Virus record (IMG/VR): IMGVR_UViG_3300008448_000888
Span: 1-20,025 of that record
Direction: 5' to 3' (one strand)
DNA: 20,025 nucleotides
Source: a virus
Part shown: positions 1 through 8,300 of the stretch, in pieces
How the letters are laid out: each line of letters begins with the position of its first letter
Numbering within the stretch: the stretch's first letter is position 1
Position numbers and translations under genes: made by a program
Notes under the pieces: generated by a model
The model's input: the letters and a program-made list of their open reading frames with translations, nothing else
Database searches by the model: none
What the model was told of the DNA's origin: nothing

Positions 1-1103
1 TTGGTTGCACGACCCAATGCTAAAACCCAATCAGCATCATAAGCAATTTGTCTTGACCATGCTGTTTGTGCAAGTGTTGGAACTGTAGATAAATCTTTTA
101 CATCGTCTGGTGTAGCAGATGAGATAGCAATAATAGGAACTTCTTCACTAATAGCCATTAGTTTAAGTTCACGAGAAAGATTCTTCATCTTTACCGTTTC
201 ATTATCAGCCTTTTGGTTTGGACTCATCAATTGCAAATAATCAACTACAACAAAGTCTGGCTTATACTGATCAATCTTTCCACGAATAACTGATGGATTT
301 ACTTCACCGCCAGAATCATTAGAAATAATATGAAACTGTGGACGACCATCAATTCTATCGGTATGCCACTTCTTCATCATATCAAGTTCAACTTCACCAT
401 TTGATAGTTTACGGTGTGACCAAAGACCTTCACCCATAATTGTAAATACACGATTACGAACTTCTGTCTCACTCATCTCAAGAGAAATAATTAGAGGTGT
501 CTTACCTTGTTTCCAAGCCTGTACAGCAAAGTATAAAGCCATCCATGACTTTCCAATACCTGGATATGCAAGGAAGACTCCAAGTTGTCCTGGCATAATT
601 CCAGAAGGAAGATAATTGTCAAAACCTGGCAAGCCTGTTTTAATTCCTCTATTGCCTAATGCTTGCTGCTCTTTTACTTGCTCAAAGTATGCAATAGCAG
701 AATCAATATCTGTTGCATCAATATCACGAATTGCAGAAGTATTCTTTTTTAGTTGTGATGTTTTTGTAATTAGTTCTTCTAGTGCTGTTGTACCTTGACC
801 ATTTTGAACTTCACCTGCTGCTGATCTAAGTATATCTTTTAGGCTGTCATTAAGATACTCTGTCTGTAGTTCTTCAAGATGATGCTTTGTTGCACCAATT
901 CCTTGTACTGGCTGAAAGTCTCTAAACTTTTCTACAACCAATGATGTTGGAGGAACTGTCCCATTGTTTTCTGCATAAAGTCTAATAAAATTCCACACAT
1001 CATTATGTGTACGAAGTAATGTTTCTACATTTGCCTGAAGCAAAACATGAAGTTGTTTGTCTGCTAGGACTGCGGAGATTACTTTTGCTTCTGTATTATT
1101 CAC
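1..1103 (-). CDS. dnaB: DnaB-type replicative DNA helicase, C-terminal end missing
   Basis: The reading frame is open for 367 codons from a GTG at 1103 to the left edge, where the gene is cut; its stop lies outside the window. It encodes a RecA-fold SF4 hexameric helicase that would unwind the phage replication fork. Visible motifs are Walker A AYPGIGKSW (about residues 179-187), the SLEMSE motif that follows it in DnaB proteins (207-212), and Walker B FVVVDYLQL (284-292). The part before about residue 130 is helical and matches the usual N-terminal collar region. After Walker B the segment reads AISSATPDD and later AWSRQIAYDADWVLALGR, which departs from the classical SQLxR and SGxIEQDAD motifs. 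The GTG start is supported by AAAGGAG seven bases upstream and overlaps the previous gene by 8 bases. The family call is firm; the subclass is inference. Confidence 0.93.
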   Translation of the reverse strand, partial: MNNTEAKVISAVLADKQLHVLLQANVETLLRTHNDVWNFIRLYAENNGTVPPTSLVVEKFRDFQPVQGIGATKHHLEELQTEYLNDSLKDILRSAAGEVQNGQGTTALEELITKTSQLKKNTSAIRDIDATDIDSAIAYFEQVKEQQALGNRGIKTGLPGFDNYLPSGIMPGQLGVFLAYPGIGKSWMALYFAVQAWKQGKTPLIISLEMSETEVRNRVFTIMGEGLWSHRKLSNGEVELDMMKKWHTDRIDGRPQFHIISNDSGGEVNPSVIRGKIDQYKPDFVVVDYLQLMSPNQKADNETVKMKNLSRELKLMAISEEVPIIAISSATPDDVKDLSTVPTLAQTAWSRQIAYDADWVLALGRAT

Positions 1104-1404
1104 TCAGCCACTCCTTTGCTTTCCTTCTTAGTTCTGCTCTTTGTTTAATATCTTCTTCTACTTCTAGTTTACCATTAAGAATTTTTTCTGCATTGTAAGC
1201 AAAATAATTCCACGAAGGTTCTTGGGCAATAGAAAAATAATATTCTAAAAGATCATAGCATTGAGAAATTCCATAAGACTCAACCAATGCATCTGCAGCC
1301 CATTGTTCAACGTTTAGGTTAATGTTAGACTTACGCTCATACCGTTGCGTATAAAACTTATTGTAGCGACTGAGCAAAGCCATTCTGTCTTTGCGCTCAG
1401 CCAT
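1096..1404 (-). CDS. Small helical protein preceding the helicase, unknown function
   Basis: This 102-residue protein is highly charged and predicted mostly helical. It has an aromatic stretch near residues 63-72 (PSWNYFAYNA) and a charged C-terminal helix ending KAKEWLSE. I recognise no catalytic motif. It starts at an ATG that overlaps the stop of the 68-residue gene as TAATG, and its end overlaps the helicase start by 8 bases, so the two are probably translationally coupled. Phage helicase loaders are often small helical proteins encoded beside the helicase, so a loader or helicase-modulating role is possible. That rests on position and general composition only; I see no diagnostic residues. 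Confidence 0.8.
   Translation of the reverse strand: MAERKDRMALLSRYNKFYTQRYERKSNINLNVEQWAADALVESYGISQCYDLLEYYFSIAQEPSWNYFAYNAEKILNGKLEVEEDIKQRAELRRKAKEWLSE
1111..1117 (-). promoter_or_regulatory. Ribosome binding site fixing the GTG start of the helicase
   Basis: On the minus strand AAAGGAG lies seven bases before GTG 1103-1101, inside the end of the upstream gene. No ATG nearby has a comparable site, so this favours the GTG start. Confidence 0.7.
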
Positions 1405-1610
1405 TACTCTTCTAGTTCTACCTTAGCCTCATTAATTTTTTCGGTTAGTTTATCTTCAACAAACTTGTAGACTCTTTCAAAAGCCTCATTTGTTGTTTCA
1501 CCATCACGCTTACTATCAACTACGCCAAGATCAAGTCTAAGCGATTGAAAGTTACCTAGATTAAGTGTATAGCCTAGTGTTACGTTTACTTTTGTTGAAT
1601 CGTTTTCCAT
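1404..1610 (-). CDS. Small conserved-looking phage protein, unknown function
   Basis: This 68-residue protein has an N-terminal half that looks like two or three beta strands (KVNVTLGYTLNLGNFQSLRL). An acidic turn with RDGETT follows, then a C-terminal amphipathic helix (EAFERVYKFVEDKLTEKINE). The start ATG has AGGTGGG four bases upstream. The stop overlaps the next ATG in a TAATG junction. The compact strand-then-helix layout and clean translation signals indicate a real gene. I do not recognise the family. Its position among the replication-side genes hints at a DNA-metabolism or regulatory role, but nothing in the sequence shows it. Confidence 0.78.
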   Translation of the reverse strand: MENDSTKVNVTLGYTLNLGNFQSLRLDLGVVDSKRDGETTNEAFERVYKFVEDKLTEKINEAKVELEE

Positions 1611-1629
1611 TACCCACCTATTTTCATTG

Positions 1630-2172
1630 TTAAATACTTTCCGACCATACTGGAATAAATCTGCCGTCTTCTGTCTTTGTATATGTAAGTATACCGTCTC
1701 CCATGCGTCTTGTCAACTCTTGTGTTGTAGGAGTCATATTATTTGTTATCAATCCATCTTTTCTTGGTTGTCCAATATGTATACTTGCAAGTATAGCACG
1801 GATCTCTTTTACTTGAGATTCAGAGTAATATGCTCTTACTTGCCAACCAGTTTTACCGCCAACTCTTGATCCAGTTGGAGGAGGTATTGTTCCTGATTTA
1901 ATTAATCTTGGTAAATATTTTCTATGCCTATTGACAAGAATAGCAGTTTCTGATATAGTATACGCTCTTTCTCTATTTCTTCTAAAGTCAGTACGCAAAC
2001 AAGTTTCAATTCTATCTTTTGTAATATTGTAAAAAGAAACCATTCCAGTTGATCTAGAACTATGATGAATTCTAACTAAGTCATTATTCAAAAACCAAAT
2101 TTTTTGGTTTCCCTTGATTACAGTGGACTTATTGTACTCTTCGCTCTGTATTTTTCGTTTAGCAGTAGCCAT
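1630..2172 (-). CDS. Probable DNA-binding protein with MerR/Xis-like winged helix
   Basis: This 180-residue basic protein is of likely regulatory type. Residues about 70-130 (AYTISETAILVNRHRKYL, then IKSGTIPPPTG, then YYSESQVKEIRAIL) follow the MerR/excisionase winged-helix layout: a sensing helix, a recognition helix rich in Arg and Lys, a proline-containing wing, and a closing helix. The N-terminal 65 residues (WFLNNDLVRIHHSS region) look like a small beta domain I cannot name. The C-terminal 40 residues contain no recognised motif. The ATG at 2172 has a very strong AAGGAGG four bases upstream and lies inside the zinc-ribbon gene, with a 55-base overlap. Position between tail and replication genes suggests a transcriptional regulator; its target is unknown. 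Confidence 0.85.
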   Translation of the reverse strand: MATAKRKIQSEEYNKSTVIKGNQKIWFLNNDLVRIHHSSRSTGMVSFYNITKDRIETCLRTDFRRNRERAYTISETAILVNRHRKYLPRLIKSGTIPPPTGSRVGGKTGWQVRAYYSESQVKEIRAILASIHIGQPRKDGLITNNMTPTTQELTRRMGDGILTYTKTEDGRFIPVWSESI

Positions 2173-2309
2173 CTGCCCTCCTTGCTGTCCTGTGGGGGAT
2201 GATAAAACTTTCTTTCACCACAGCGAACACAATAAGTTTCAACATGCATTTGAGAAGTATACTGTCTATCAATAAAAGTTCTTCCATTGCATTTTTTGCA
2301 AAAAATCAT
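2118..2309 (-). CDS. Small zinc-ribbon protein
   Basis: This 63-residue protein has two CxxC pairs, Cys4/Cys7 and Cys27/Cys30, 19 residues apart, the standard spacing for a single zinc ribbon. Basic and aromatic residues surround the pairs. After the ribbon the chain is short and basic (RWLLLNEKYRAKS). The start ATG has a weak AAAGGG site about six bases upstream. The last 55 bases overlap the winged-helix gene in another frame, so the two are probably co-translated. Small zinc ribbons of this kind usually bind nucleic acid or a protein partner. No specific function can be read from the sequence. Confidence 0.8.
   Translation of the reverse strand: MIFCKKCNGRTFIDRQYTSQMHVETYCVRCGERKFYHPPQDSKEGRWLLLNEKYRAKSTISPL
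2177..2183 (-). promoter_or_regulatory. Strong ribosome binding site for the winged-helix gene
   Basis: The minus strand reads AAGGAGG followed by GCAG and ATG. It is the clearest Shine-Dalgarno site in this part of the window and lies inside the coding sequence of the zinc-ribbon gene. It shows that the 55-base gene overlap is real rather than a wrong start. Confidence 0.75.
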
Positions 2310-2327
2310 CTCTACCCTTTGTTTTTC

Positions 2328-2768
2328 TTAGTTTGGTATACCAATAATAATTAGGTGAACTGCCAAAGATAAATCTCCAGAAGCACCAAATCTAACAACA
2401 CCCTCAACCTTGCTTGTTGTAATTGTTTTTAAAATTACGGAAACATTTTGACCAGCAGGTGTATTTCCAATGTTGTATGGTGTTGCTGACACAATTGGAG
2501 AATATTTAAAATCATCAAAAGTATAAGAAAAAGAAACTTCAGATGCCGCTGTTACTGTAGCATTATTTGCAACCTGAACATATCCACCAATCATTTTTGT
2601 TTCTGAAGTTTTAATGCTTTGTGCTCCAGAAACTCCATTGTTTATTGTTGTATAGTTATAGGTTGCTGAAGAAACTTGCGTTGCAAGTTCATTTACTGTT
2701 TCAGCAAGTTGATAGATGTATGTTACATCTAGTGGTTGCCCTCTTTCGGGTAGCGGTACTTTAGCCAT
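2328..2768 (-). CDS. Probable tail fibre or tip protein with lectin-like beta domain
   Basis: This 146-residue protein has residues about 15-35 (VTYIYQLAETVNELATQVSS) forming a short heptad-like helix that could trimerise. The rest is beta-rich: residues about 55-146 include the pattern FSYTFDDFKYSPIVSATPYN and finish with a hydrophobic strand LAVHLIIIGIPN. Paired strands with a central F..F..P.V element resemble H-type-lectin-like domains of phage fibres, so receptor or decoration function is plausible. The start ATG has GGAG five bases upstream, and an extended -10 promoter motif lies in the 18-base gap before it. It is the last structural-looking gene before the regulatory and replication genes. 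The assignment rests on composition and context. Confidence 0.75.
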   Translation of the reverse strand: MAKVPLPERGQPLDVTYIYQLAETVNELATQVSSATYNYTTINNGVSGAQSIKTSETKMIGGYVQVANNATVTAASEVSFSYTFDDFKYSPIVSATPYNIGNTPAGQNVSVILKTITTSKVEGVVRFGASGDLSLAVHLIIIGIPN

Positions 2769-2777
2769 TATCTCTCC

Positions 2778-2786
2778 ATTATATCA
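2778..2786 (-). promoter_or_regulatory. Extended -10 promoter motif (TGATATAAT)
   Basis: On the minus strand TGA-TATAAT fills most of the 18-base gap between the TAG stop of the upstream gene and the ATG at 2768. The hexamer ends 9 bases before the ATG, so a transcript would begin about 3 bases before it, inside or just after the GGAG site. No -35 consensus is visible. It may drive an internal transcript for the fibre, regulator and helicase genes. Confidence is moderate because AT-rich DNA gives occasional chance matches. Confidence 0.5.
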
Positions 2787-3287
2787 CTAAATCGTGTGTG
2801 GTCCATCTTCATAAACCAGCAATGTATCAAAATCTCTTGTTATTTTATTTCCTTTTAAGTATACTTCTAGTGACACCTTATTAGGTTGGCTTGGTTGTTC
2901 AATTCCGTTAATTGAATAGGTTGATGGAATTGGAAAAGATATGCCTGTTCCATCTATTCTTTGCTTATATATCCAGTCCCCTCCATCACCTCTGTCCCAT
3001 TTTACCCAAACATCATATTCATGGGCTTGTCTTATATATTTAGAATTTTTATTAATTGTCACAACGTCCCATGAAAATACTGCAATTGATCCATTCTTAT
3101 TAAAACTAATTAACCCTGGCTCATAAGTAAACCCAGAATCTACAACGAAAGATGGTGACCAATGAGATGCTCTGTTTTTATCTTCAGAAACAACCCTATA
3201 TCTTACCTCATATCCATTAGTTTCTGGATTAATTGCTGGCAATTCATTGTTTAAAATAATTGCTTTTTTAATACCAGAGTCTGCCAT
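2787..3287 (-). CDS. Fibronectin-III-like minor tail protein
   Basis: This 166-residue protein is predicted all-beta. The layout is a strand pair with YEVRYRVVSEDKNRASHWSP (about 26-45), then AVFSWDVV (69-76), then HEYDVWVKWDRGDGGDWIYK (88-107). This is typical of fibronectin type III or related immunoglobulin-like folds: a W-containing B strand and a Y.VWV core strand. Such domains are common in phage tail-tip and fibre proteins, where they mediate assembly or weak carbohydrate contact. It starts at an ATG overlapping the previous stop (TAATG), with a weak AGGTG site. No enzymatic motif is present. The fold is inferred by eye. Confidence 0.75.
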   Translation of the reverse strand: MADSGIKKAIILNNELPAINPETNGYEVRYRVVSEDKNRASHWSPSFVVDSGFTYEPGLISFNKNGSIAVFSWDVVTINKNSKYIRQAHEYDVWVKWDRGDGGDWIYKQRIDGTGISFPIPSTYSINGIEQPSQPNKVSLEVYLKGNKITRDFDTLLVYEDGPHTI

Positions 3288-4627
3288 TATGAAACACCTA
3301 TTGAAAATCTAAACTCAACAAAACTTGTTGTGTTTGGTGACTTTATAATGGTTGTTGAGTCTGTATTTTTTATCACTGAATACCCTGTTAGTCCATATAA
3401 AGGATTAGTTGTAGCAACATTTTCTAATCTCATGGCATCAAGTGCAATATAAAAATCATCTGAAATAGTATTGCTAACAAAAGTAGAAGCATAAACCTTA
3501 ATTACAGAAACAGAGTTCCAAGTAAAGTTGGGGCTTGTGTATAATTCTTGTAATTGTTTTGTAACTAAACAATAACGATTATTATTTAAGTCATACTGCC
3601 CTTCTCCAGTTCCCTTTACTATGTCTGCTTCAAACCTAGCATACTCACCATCTACCTGGTCTGAAGATGCAAACTCAACAAGAACTCTTGCATTATCTGG
3701 AGATGCACTAGAAGTACCATCTTTATTGATAATAGAAAATACTAACTTTAATTCATCAATTGGAGAGTTTTTATCAAAATCAAGTAATGTGCCAGCGAGG
3801 TGAATATGGTTTGATCCATTTTCAATATAAAAATGTTTAACTGTGGTTGATCCACCAGAAACATAACTTCCTATTTGGTCGCTTAAAAGAGTAAAAGTTG
3901 TTGGTGACGGAACAGTTGAAACAGAACCAGATATATTATAGTTTACTGGATTTACTCCAGTTACTGTTACAGTATCCCCAACTGAAAGATTGTGATCTTT
4001 TGATGTTGTATAAGTAATTAATGTTCCATTGCCAGAAACATTTGTTAGTGAAACGCTTTTTGTTAGGTTTGCATCTGAGCCATTAATGAGAATAATATTA
4101 TTTAAAAATCTACATCTTTCATATCTTTCAGCACGAGTGGTTTTATAAAAAATACTATTGTCTGCATTGGTTTGAAAAACAATATTTTCTGTTGCAATAA
4201 TGTTGTCATCATTTGGTGAGTCTAATGCTTCAGTTATCGTATCTATAGCGGTTGTTGCTAAATTTGTATGATGTTGCCAATTCTCTGTCTGTGTAAAGGC
4301 AAGGACTGTCTTGCTATCATATGCGCCTGCTGCCGAATTTGATCCCGCAGAAAAAATACCAATCTCCGAAATCTCATATCTTTCTTCGCTTGGAAGTTCT
4401 GCTGTTAAAACTAACTTTGAAACCCCATCCTCATTAACAAACCCTCTAGAAGAAATTGGCACTCTTAACATCTCAAAATCCAGGCTTGTTTTGTTTGAGT
4501 AGTCTCCATATGGGTTACCAGTTAAAAGTGGCTTAGAACCGCATCCAAGGGCTATATAGGACGCAAAAGCGGGTGCCTGTCCAAGCAAATATTTTCCTAT
4601 AATATTTTTACCAGTATTAGTTATCAT
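3287..4627 (-). CDS. Tail fibre/baseplate protein with tail-collar-like N-terminus
   Basis: This 446-residue protein begins with NTGKNIIGKYLLGQAPAF and IALGCG, and has YEISEIGIFSA near residues 84-94. Both elements resemble the N-terminal module of phage tail-collar fibre proteins, where a start-of-fibre helix is followed by an xxEIGIF strand. From about residue 165 to the end it is beta-rich (jelly-roll-like, LVFSIINKD and FYIALDAMRLENV) and could bind carbohydrate. Residues about 191-265 form a separate small beta domain (DHNLSVGDTVTVTGVNP, then TTFTLLSD) that interrupts the surrounding domain. The ATG at 4627 has GGAG five bases upstream and overlaps the previous stop. Function in host contact is inference. 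Confidence 0.8.
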   Translation of the reverse strand: MITNTGKNIIGKYLLGQAPAFASYIALGCGSKPLLTGNPYGDYSNKTSLDFEMLRVPISSRGFVNEDGVSKLVLTAELPSEERYEISEIGIFSAGSNSAAGAYDSKTVLAFTQTENWQHHTNLATTAIDTITEALDSPNDDNIIATENIVFQTNADNSIFYKTTRAERYERCRFLNNIILINGSDANLTKSVSLTNVSGNGTLITYTTSKDHNLSVGDTVTVTGVNPVNYNISGSVSTVPSPTTFTLLSDQIGSYVSGGSTTVKHFYIENGSNHIHLAGTLLDFDKNSPIDELKLVFSIINKDGTSSASPDNARVLVEFASSDQVDGEYARFEADIVKGTGEGQYDLNNNRYCLVTKQLQELYTSPNFTWNSVSVIKVYASTFVSNTISDDFYIALDAMRLENVATTNPLYGLTGYSVIKNTDSTTIIKSPNTTSFVEFRFSIGVS

Positions 4628-5397
4628 TATATCTCCGTCTCATATATTGTACCACTTAACGCTATTTCAATTTCAATTTGTTCATCACTGTTTAAATTAA
4701 CACTTTCAATGACTAAATTTCCTTCAGGGCTAATATACACGGGATTGTTGTCGGAAGAAGTGCTTTCTGTTGGAGTTCTATTTTCAAGTTTAATTGCAAA
4801 GCCAGAAAAAAATTTATCGGATGTCTTTTGTAGCCCAACAATGTTATTTGGGTTATATTCTTGATTAATTGACACCAAGTTTTTAATTGGCTGGTATGAT
4901 ATTTTTTGTCCATTAATTGTATCTGTTCTTGCAATGCTAATTAATTCTTGTCCGCCAATATTTTCAAATATTAAATCTGCCATAATTTCTATTGGTATTG
5001 AGGAATCATCAAATAAAACAATATCTGGAGTTGCAGTTTTTATTGGGTTTGTTATTGTTTTTATAACAGAAGATGTAGCAGTTATCGTTGGGGTTGGAGG
5101 AGTTGCAGCAACTGGAGCAGGTGCTGGTTGATTTTGTGGAACAATATTTTGCACTGGTGCAGGAGACTCATAATAAGTGGGAGACTCAGAATAACTTTGT
5201 GGAATAACGGCTGAACTTGATCCCTGTGCTTGTTTAATTATTTCTAGTGCTTGCTCTACCCCAGTATCTGCTTGAACTGCAGCAAGAGCATTTCTAACAT
5301 CTTGTTCTTCTTTAGATATTAAACCAGCCCTTCTAAGCATTCTTGTATCAGATTCATCATATCCCCCGCCATCATGCATGGGTCCATAATATCTCAC
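4627..5397 (-). CDS. Minor tail protein with proline-rich linker, unknown
   Basis: The protein has about 256 residues from a GTG at 5397, which has GAGG six bases upstream and lies just after the hub gene's stop; the frame also opens at GTG 5409. The N-terminus contains a Gly/Asp/Tyr-rich stretch (YYGPMHDGGGYDESD), then a helix (SKEEQDVRNALAAVQ). A Pro/Ala/Thr/Ser-rich linker follows at about residues 60-115 (for example PAPAPVAATPPTPT). The C-terminal half is beta-rich and begins DIVLFDDSSIPIEIMADLIF. The layout suggests a short anchor, a flexible linker and a globular head, as in tail-tip attachment proteins. I recognise no family. Its place directly after the hub gene supports a structural role at the tip. 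Confidence 0.75.
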   Translation of the reverse strand: MRYYGPMHDGGGYDESDTRMLRRAGLISKEEQDVRNALAAVQADTGVEQALEIIKQAQGSSSAVIPQSYSESPTYYESPAPVQNIVPQNQPAPAPVAATPPTPTITATSSVIKTITNPIKTATPDIVLFDDSSIPIEIMADLIFENIGGQELISIARTDTINGQKISYQPIKNLVSINQEYNPNNIVGLQKTSDKFFSGFAIKLENRTPTESTSSDNNPVYISPEGNLVIESVNLNSDEQIEIEIALSGTIYETEI

Positions 5398-5398
5398 A

Positions 5399-8300
5399 TT
5401 ACACCTCACTCAAATACAAAGCCATAGAAGGACCTTCTGAACTTCTTGAATACTCAATATTATATATTATAAACCTTGAAGATGTTGAAGAAATCATATT
5501 TACATTATTATTATCTTTATAATCAACTGTAACAATATCTCCAAGTTGTAAAGTTGGATTTGCAAAAACATTTAATCCAATATTTTTTTTAGGAGTCATC
5601 AATTTTTCAGTGATCCAACCCATTAATGCGTTAGCATCATCTTCTGTTTGTATATACGGGGTATCAATGCTAAAATCATTTTTACCATAAGTAAGCCTGC
5701 TCAACTTAATATTGTCATATTTTTGTTGCTCAATTAATGGAGAATATACAACTGATGTTCCTTTTAGTTCTGGATCAGACAAGTTACTTCGTTTACTATA
5801 ATATTCGTCAACGCTTAATGTATGTGTAGTATCTTGAGTAAATGTAATGCCTTGAATTCTTAAATAGTTTCCACTTGTTTCATCAAGAACAAGTGATTTA
5901 TCAGTTGAATTAAATATTAAAAATTCTGCCCCATATGAATCTGCGTAAAAACCAGAAACAACGTAGCCCTTAATTCTGTTAAAAGTTGGAGAAAGTTTTG
6001 CATAAAGTGCTGGATATGCACGATCATATTTAATATTAAAGTATGAACACTCTCTCATGATTGATCCAAATTCTTCAAAGTACATATTATACTTTGGAGG
6101 TTGTTGGGCACTTATGCCAGATAAATAAGTGGATTGAACAACTCCACTCATTGCATATTTCCTAAATGACTCATTAAGGTTTATTTCGTTATCGCCAAAT
6201 AATCCAGTTTCTTTAACGTATGCAGAAGAATTTTCTGTTTGACCAAAAACTCTTTGTATTGCTGGAGATATGGTTGATATTGTATTTTGAGAATAATTTT
6301 TTGATATCGCATAAATATTTTCAAACATACATCTTGATGAACCACGAACAAATAAAGCCATGTTGTTGTATACTGGAAGTGGATCATTATCATCAACTAC
6401 CTTAATTAGTTTATTGTTAACATATAAATAAAATCTTCTTTTAGTTCCGATATTTTCATATTCTATTGATAGGTCATAAACTGTTGGATTCTCTTCGCCA
6501 GTCATTCTATACTGTCCAGTGAAGTTTCCATCATCTACTAAAATACTTGATAGGCCACCCCAAAGTTTAACTGGTATTGCCTTAGAACTTCCAGACTCTT
6601 TCTTAATCTTATAGAATATAATATTATGAATTTGTATTTCACTTTGTCCCTGAGAATTAATATTTAAATAAGATTCAACGTTATTTTCAGTTAATGCAAC
6701 TATTTCAAAATAATACCCGTTGTTTGTTTCTGGATTAATCATTACTGCTAATCCACCAGATCCGCCTCCAATTGTTACGCTTTGGCTTGGATTTGATCCA
6801 TTAACTTGATAGTATGAGGTTGAACCAAAAGGAGTTTGAAAACGTTGTAAATTATTTTCAACTTTTCCAACAATACGCATTCTTGTTCCAAAATGTCTAT
6901 AGGCATTATCAAGATTTTTGTAAACATAAGAAACATAATTTAATGGAACCTCTGTAGTTTTAAAAGAAGGGCCATTCATTACTAAAGCAGAAGACTGTAT
7001 TGTTCCAGACTGAGTTGACTGAAAGGAGTTAACGGTTGTTTCTGTTTTATTAGAAACTGCCATAAAATTTTTAATAACACCATTTCTGGTTGTTTGTTTT
7101 GATATAGTGTTATTTACTCCAGCAGATCCTACTTCTGTTGATGGTAAGGTTGGATCAATCTCTGTTGTAAATAAATAATTTGAACTCATTTCGCATGCTC
7201 TTACATAGTCATTATTTGACCAGTACGACGGTAATCCAGATGAATGATTACTTATTGTTGTTCCAAACTGTGCTCTTCCGTGGGATTCAACTTCACCATT
7301 TTTTAATCTTGTTGTCCCGTTTGCTGTTTCATAATAAGGCTTTGAATAAATTCTAACAAGTCCCGTAGGGTAGATCTTTCCATTAAATGCAAGTGAAGAA
7401 AAATATTTTTGATACTCTTGATTACTAGAGATCCAAACATTTCCTATACCAGTAATATTAAATTCTGCTGCATCATATTTAATTATTTCTCCGTTAGAAT
7501 AAAAATATCCTTGATATCTTGTAAGCCAATAAACGTTTTCTCCAAGATCTATAACGTTATTAGTTAAAATATTATTTACAACTGTTGGCGCTACATTTGG
7601 TATATCTGAATTAATTGGCATTGCGCCTAATACATAGTTACCCTGTCTAGACGCTAACTCATTAATAGTTTTAGTGTTTTCTGTTCCTGCAACTTCCCAC
7701 AAAAGAACTGGCTTATATATCCATGTTTTTTCTTTATCAATTAAACTAGATTGTCTTACTGAACCATATGATCTTTGAATATATCTTGTAGTATAGTTAA
7801 TTTTTCCATCATTATAGATTTTTTTATCCTTAGAAGAAATCTGTAAAATGTTTGGTAAATTTCCAGAGGATTGATTCTCAATGACTCCTTCATCAGACTG
7901 ATTATTATTACCAATTAAAACAAAGTCAGTACTTCTGTCTGTTTCTGAAGGCATTATATAATTTTTACTCATAACTATAAAATTATTATATTCGTCAAAA
8001 AACATTGCGCTTTGTGTTGATATTGCAAGTTGATTAAGAACTTCAGCAACATTTTGGTCTGGTGCTATAAAAAAATATGGAATTATTGGGTCATTATCTG
8101 ACTCTGTTCTTTTAAAAGAATAGTTAGTGAATCCAATAGAATCAAGCAAAACGCTTACTGCATAACTTAAAGATACATTGGTTAAAAGAATTCTTGGCGC
8201 TGTCATTGATTCAAAGTAAAAATAAAAATCACGTAAACTAAGATTTAAAGTTGATGCAGTTACATCTGCCTGTGGCATTCCATCAGAATACAAAGTCTTA

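Noticed and set aside
2333-2344. Perfect 12-base palindrome TTGGTATACCAA near a gene end, possible operator
   Set aside because: It lies in the codons for the final GIPN residues of the fibre-like gene, and a single short palindrome without a second copy is not enough to call an operator.
4625-4632. TATAAT match overlapping the start codon of the tail-collar-like gene
   Set aside because: It lacks the TG extension, sits across the ATG itself, and is explained by the GGAG site and TAATG junction.
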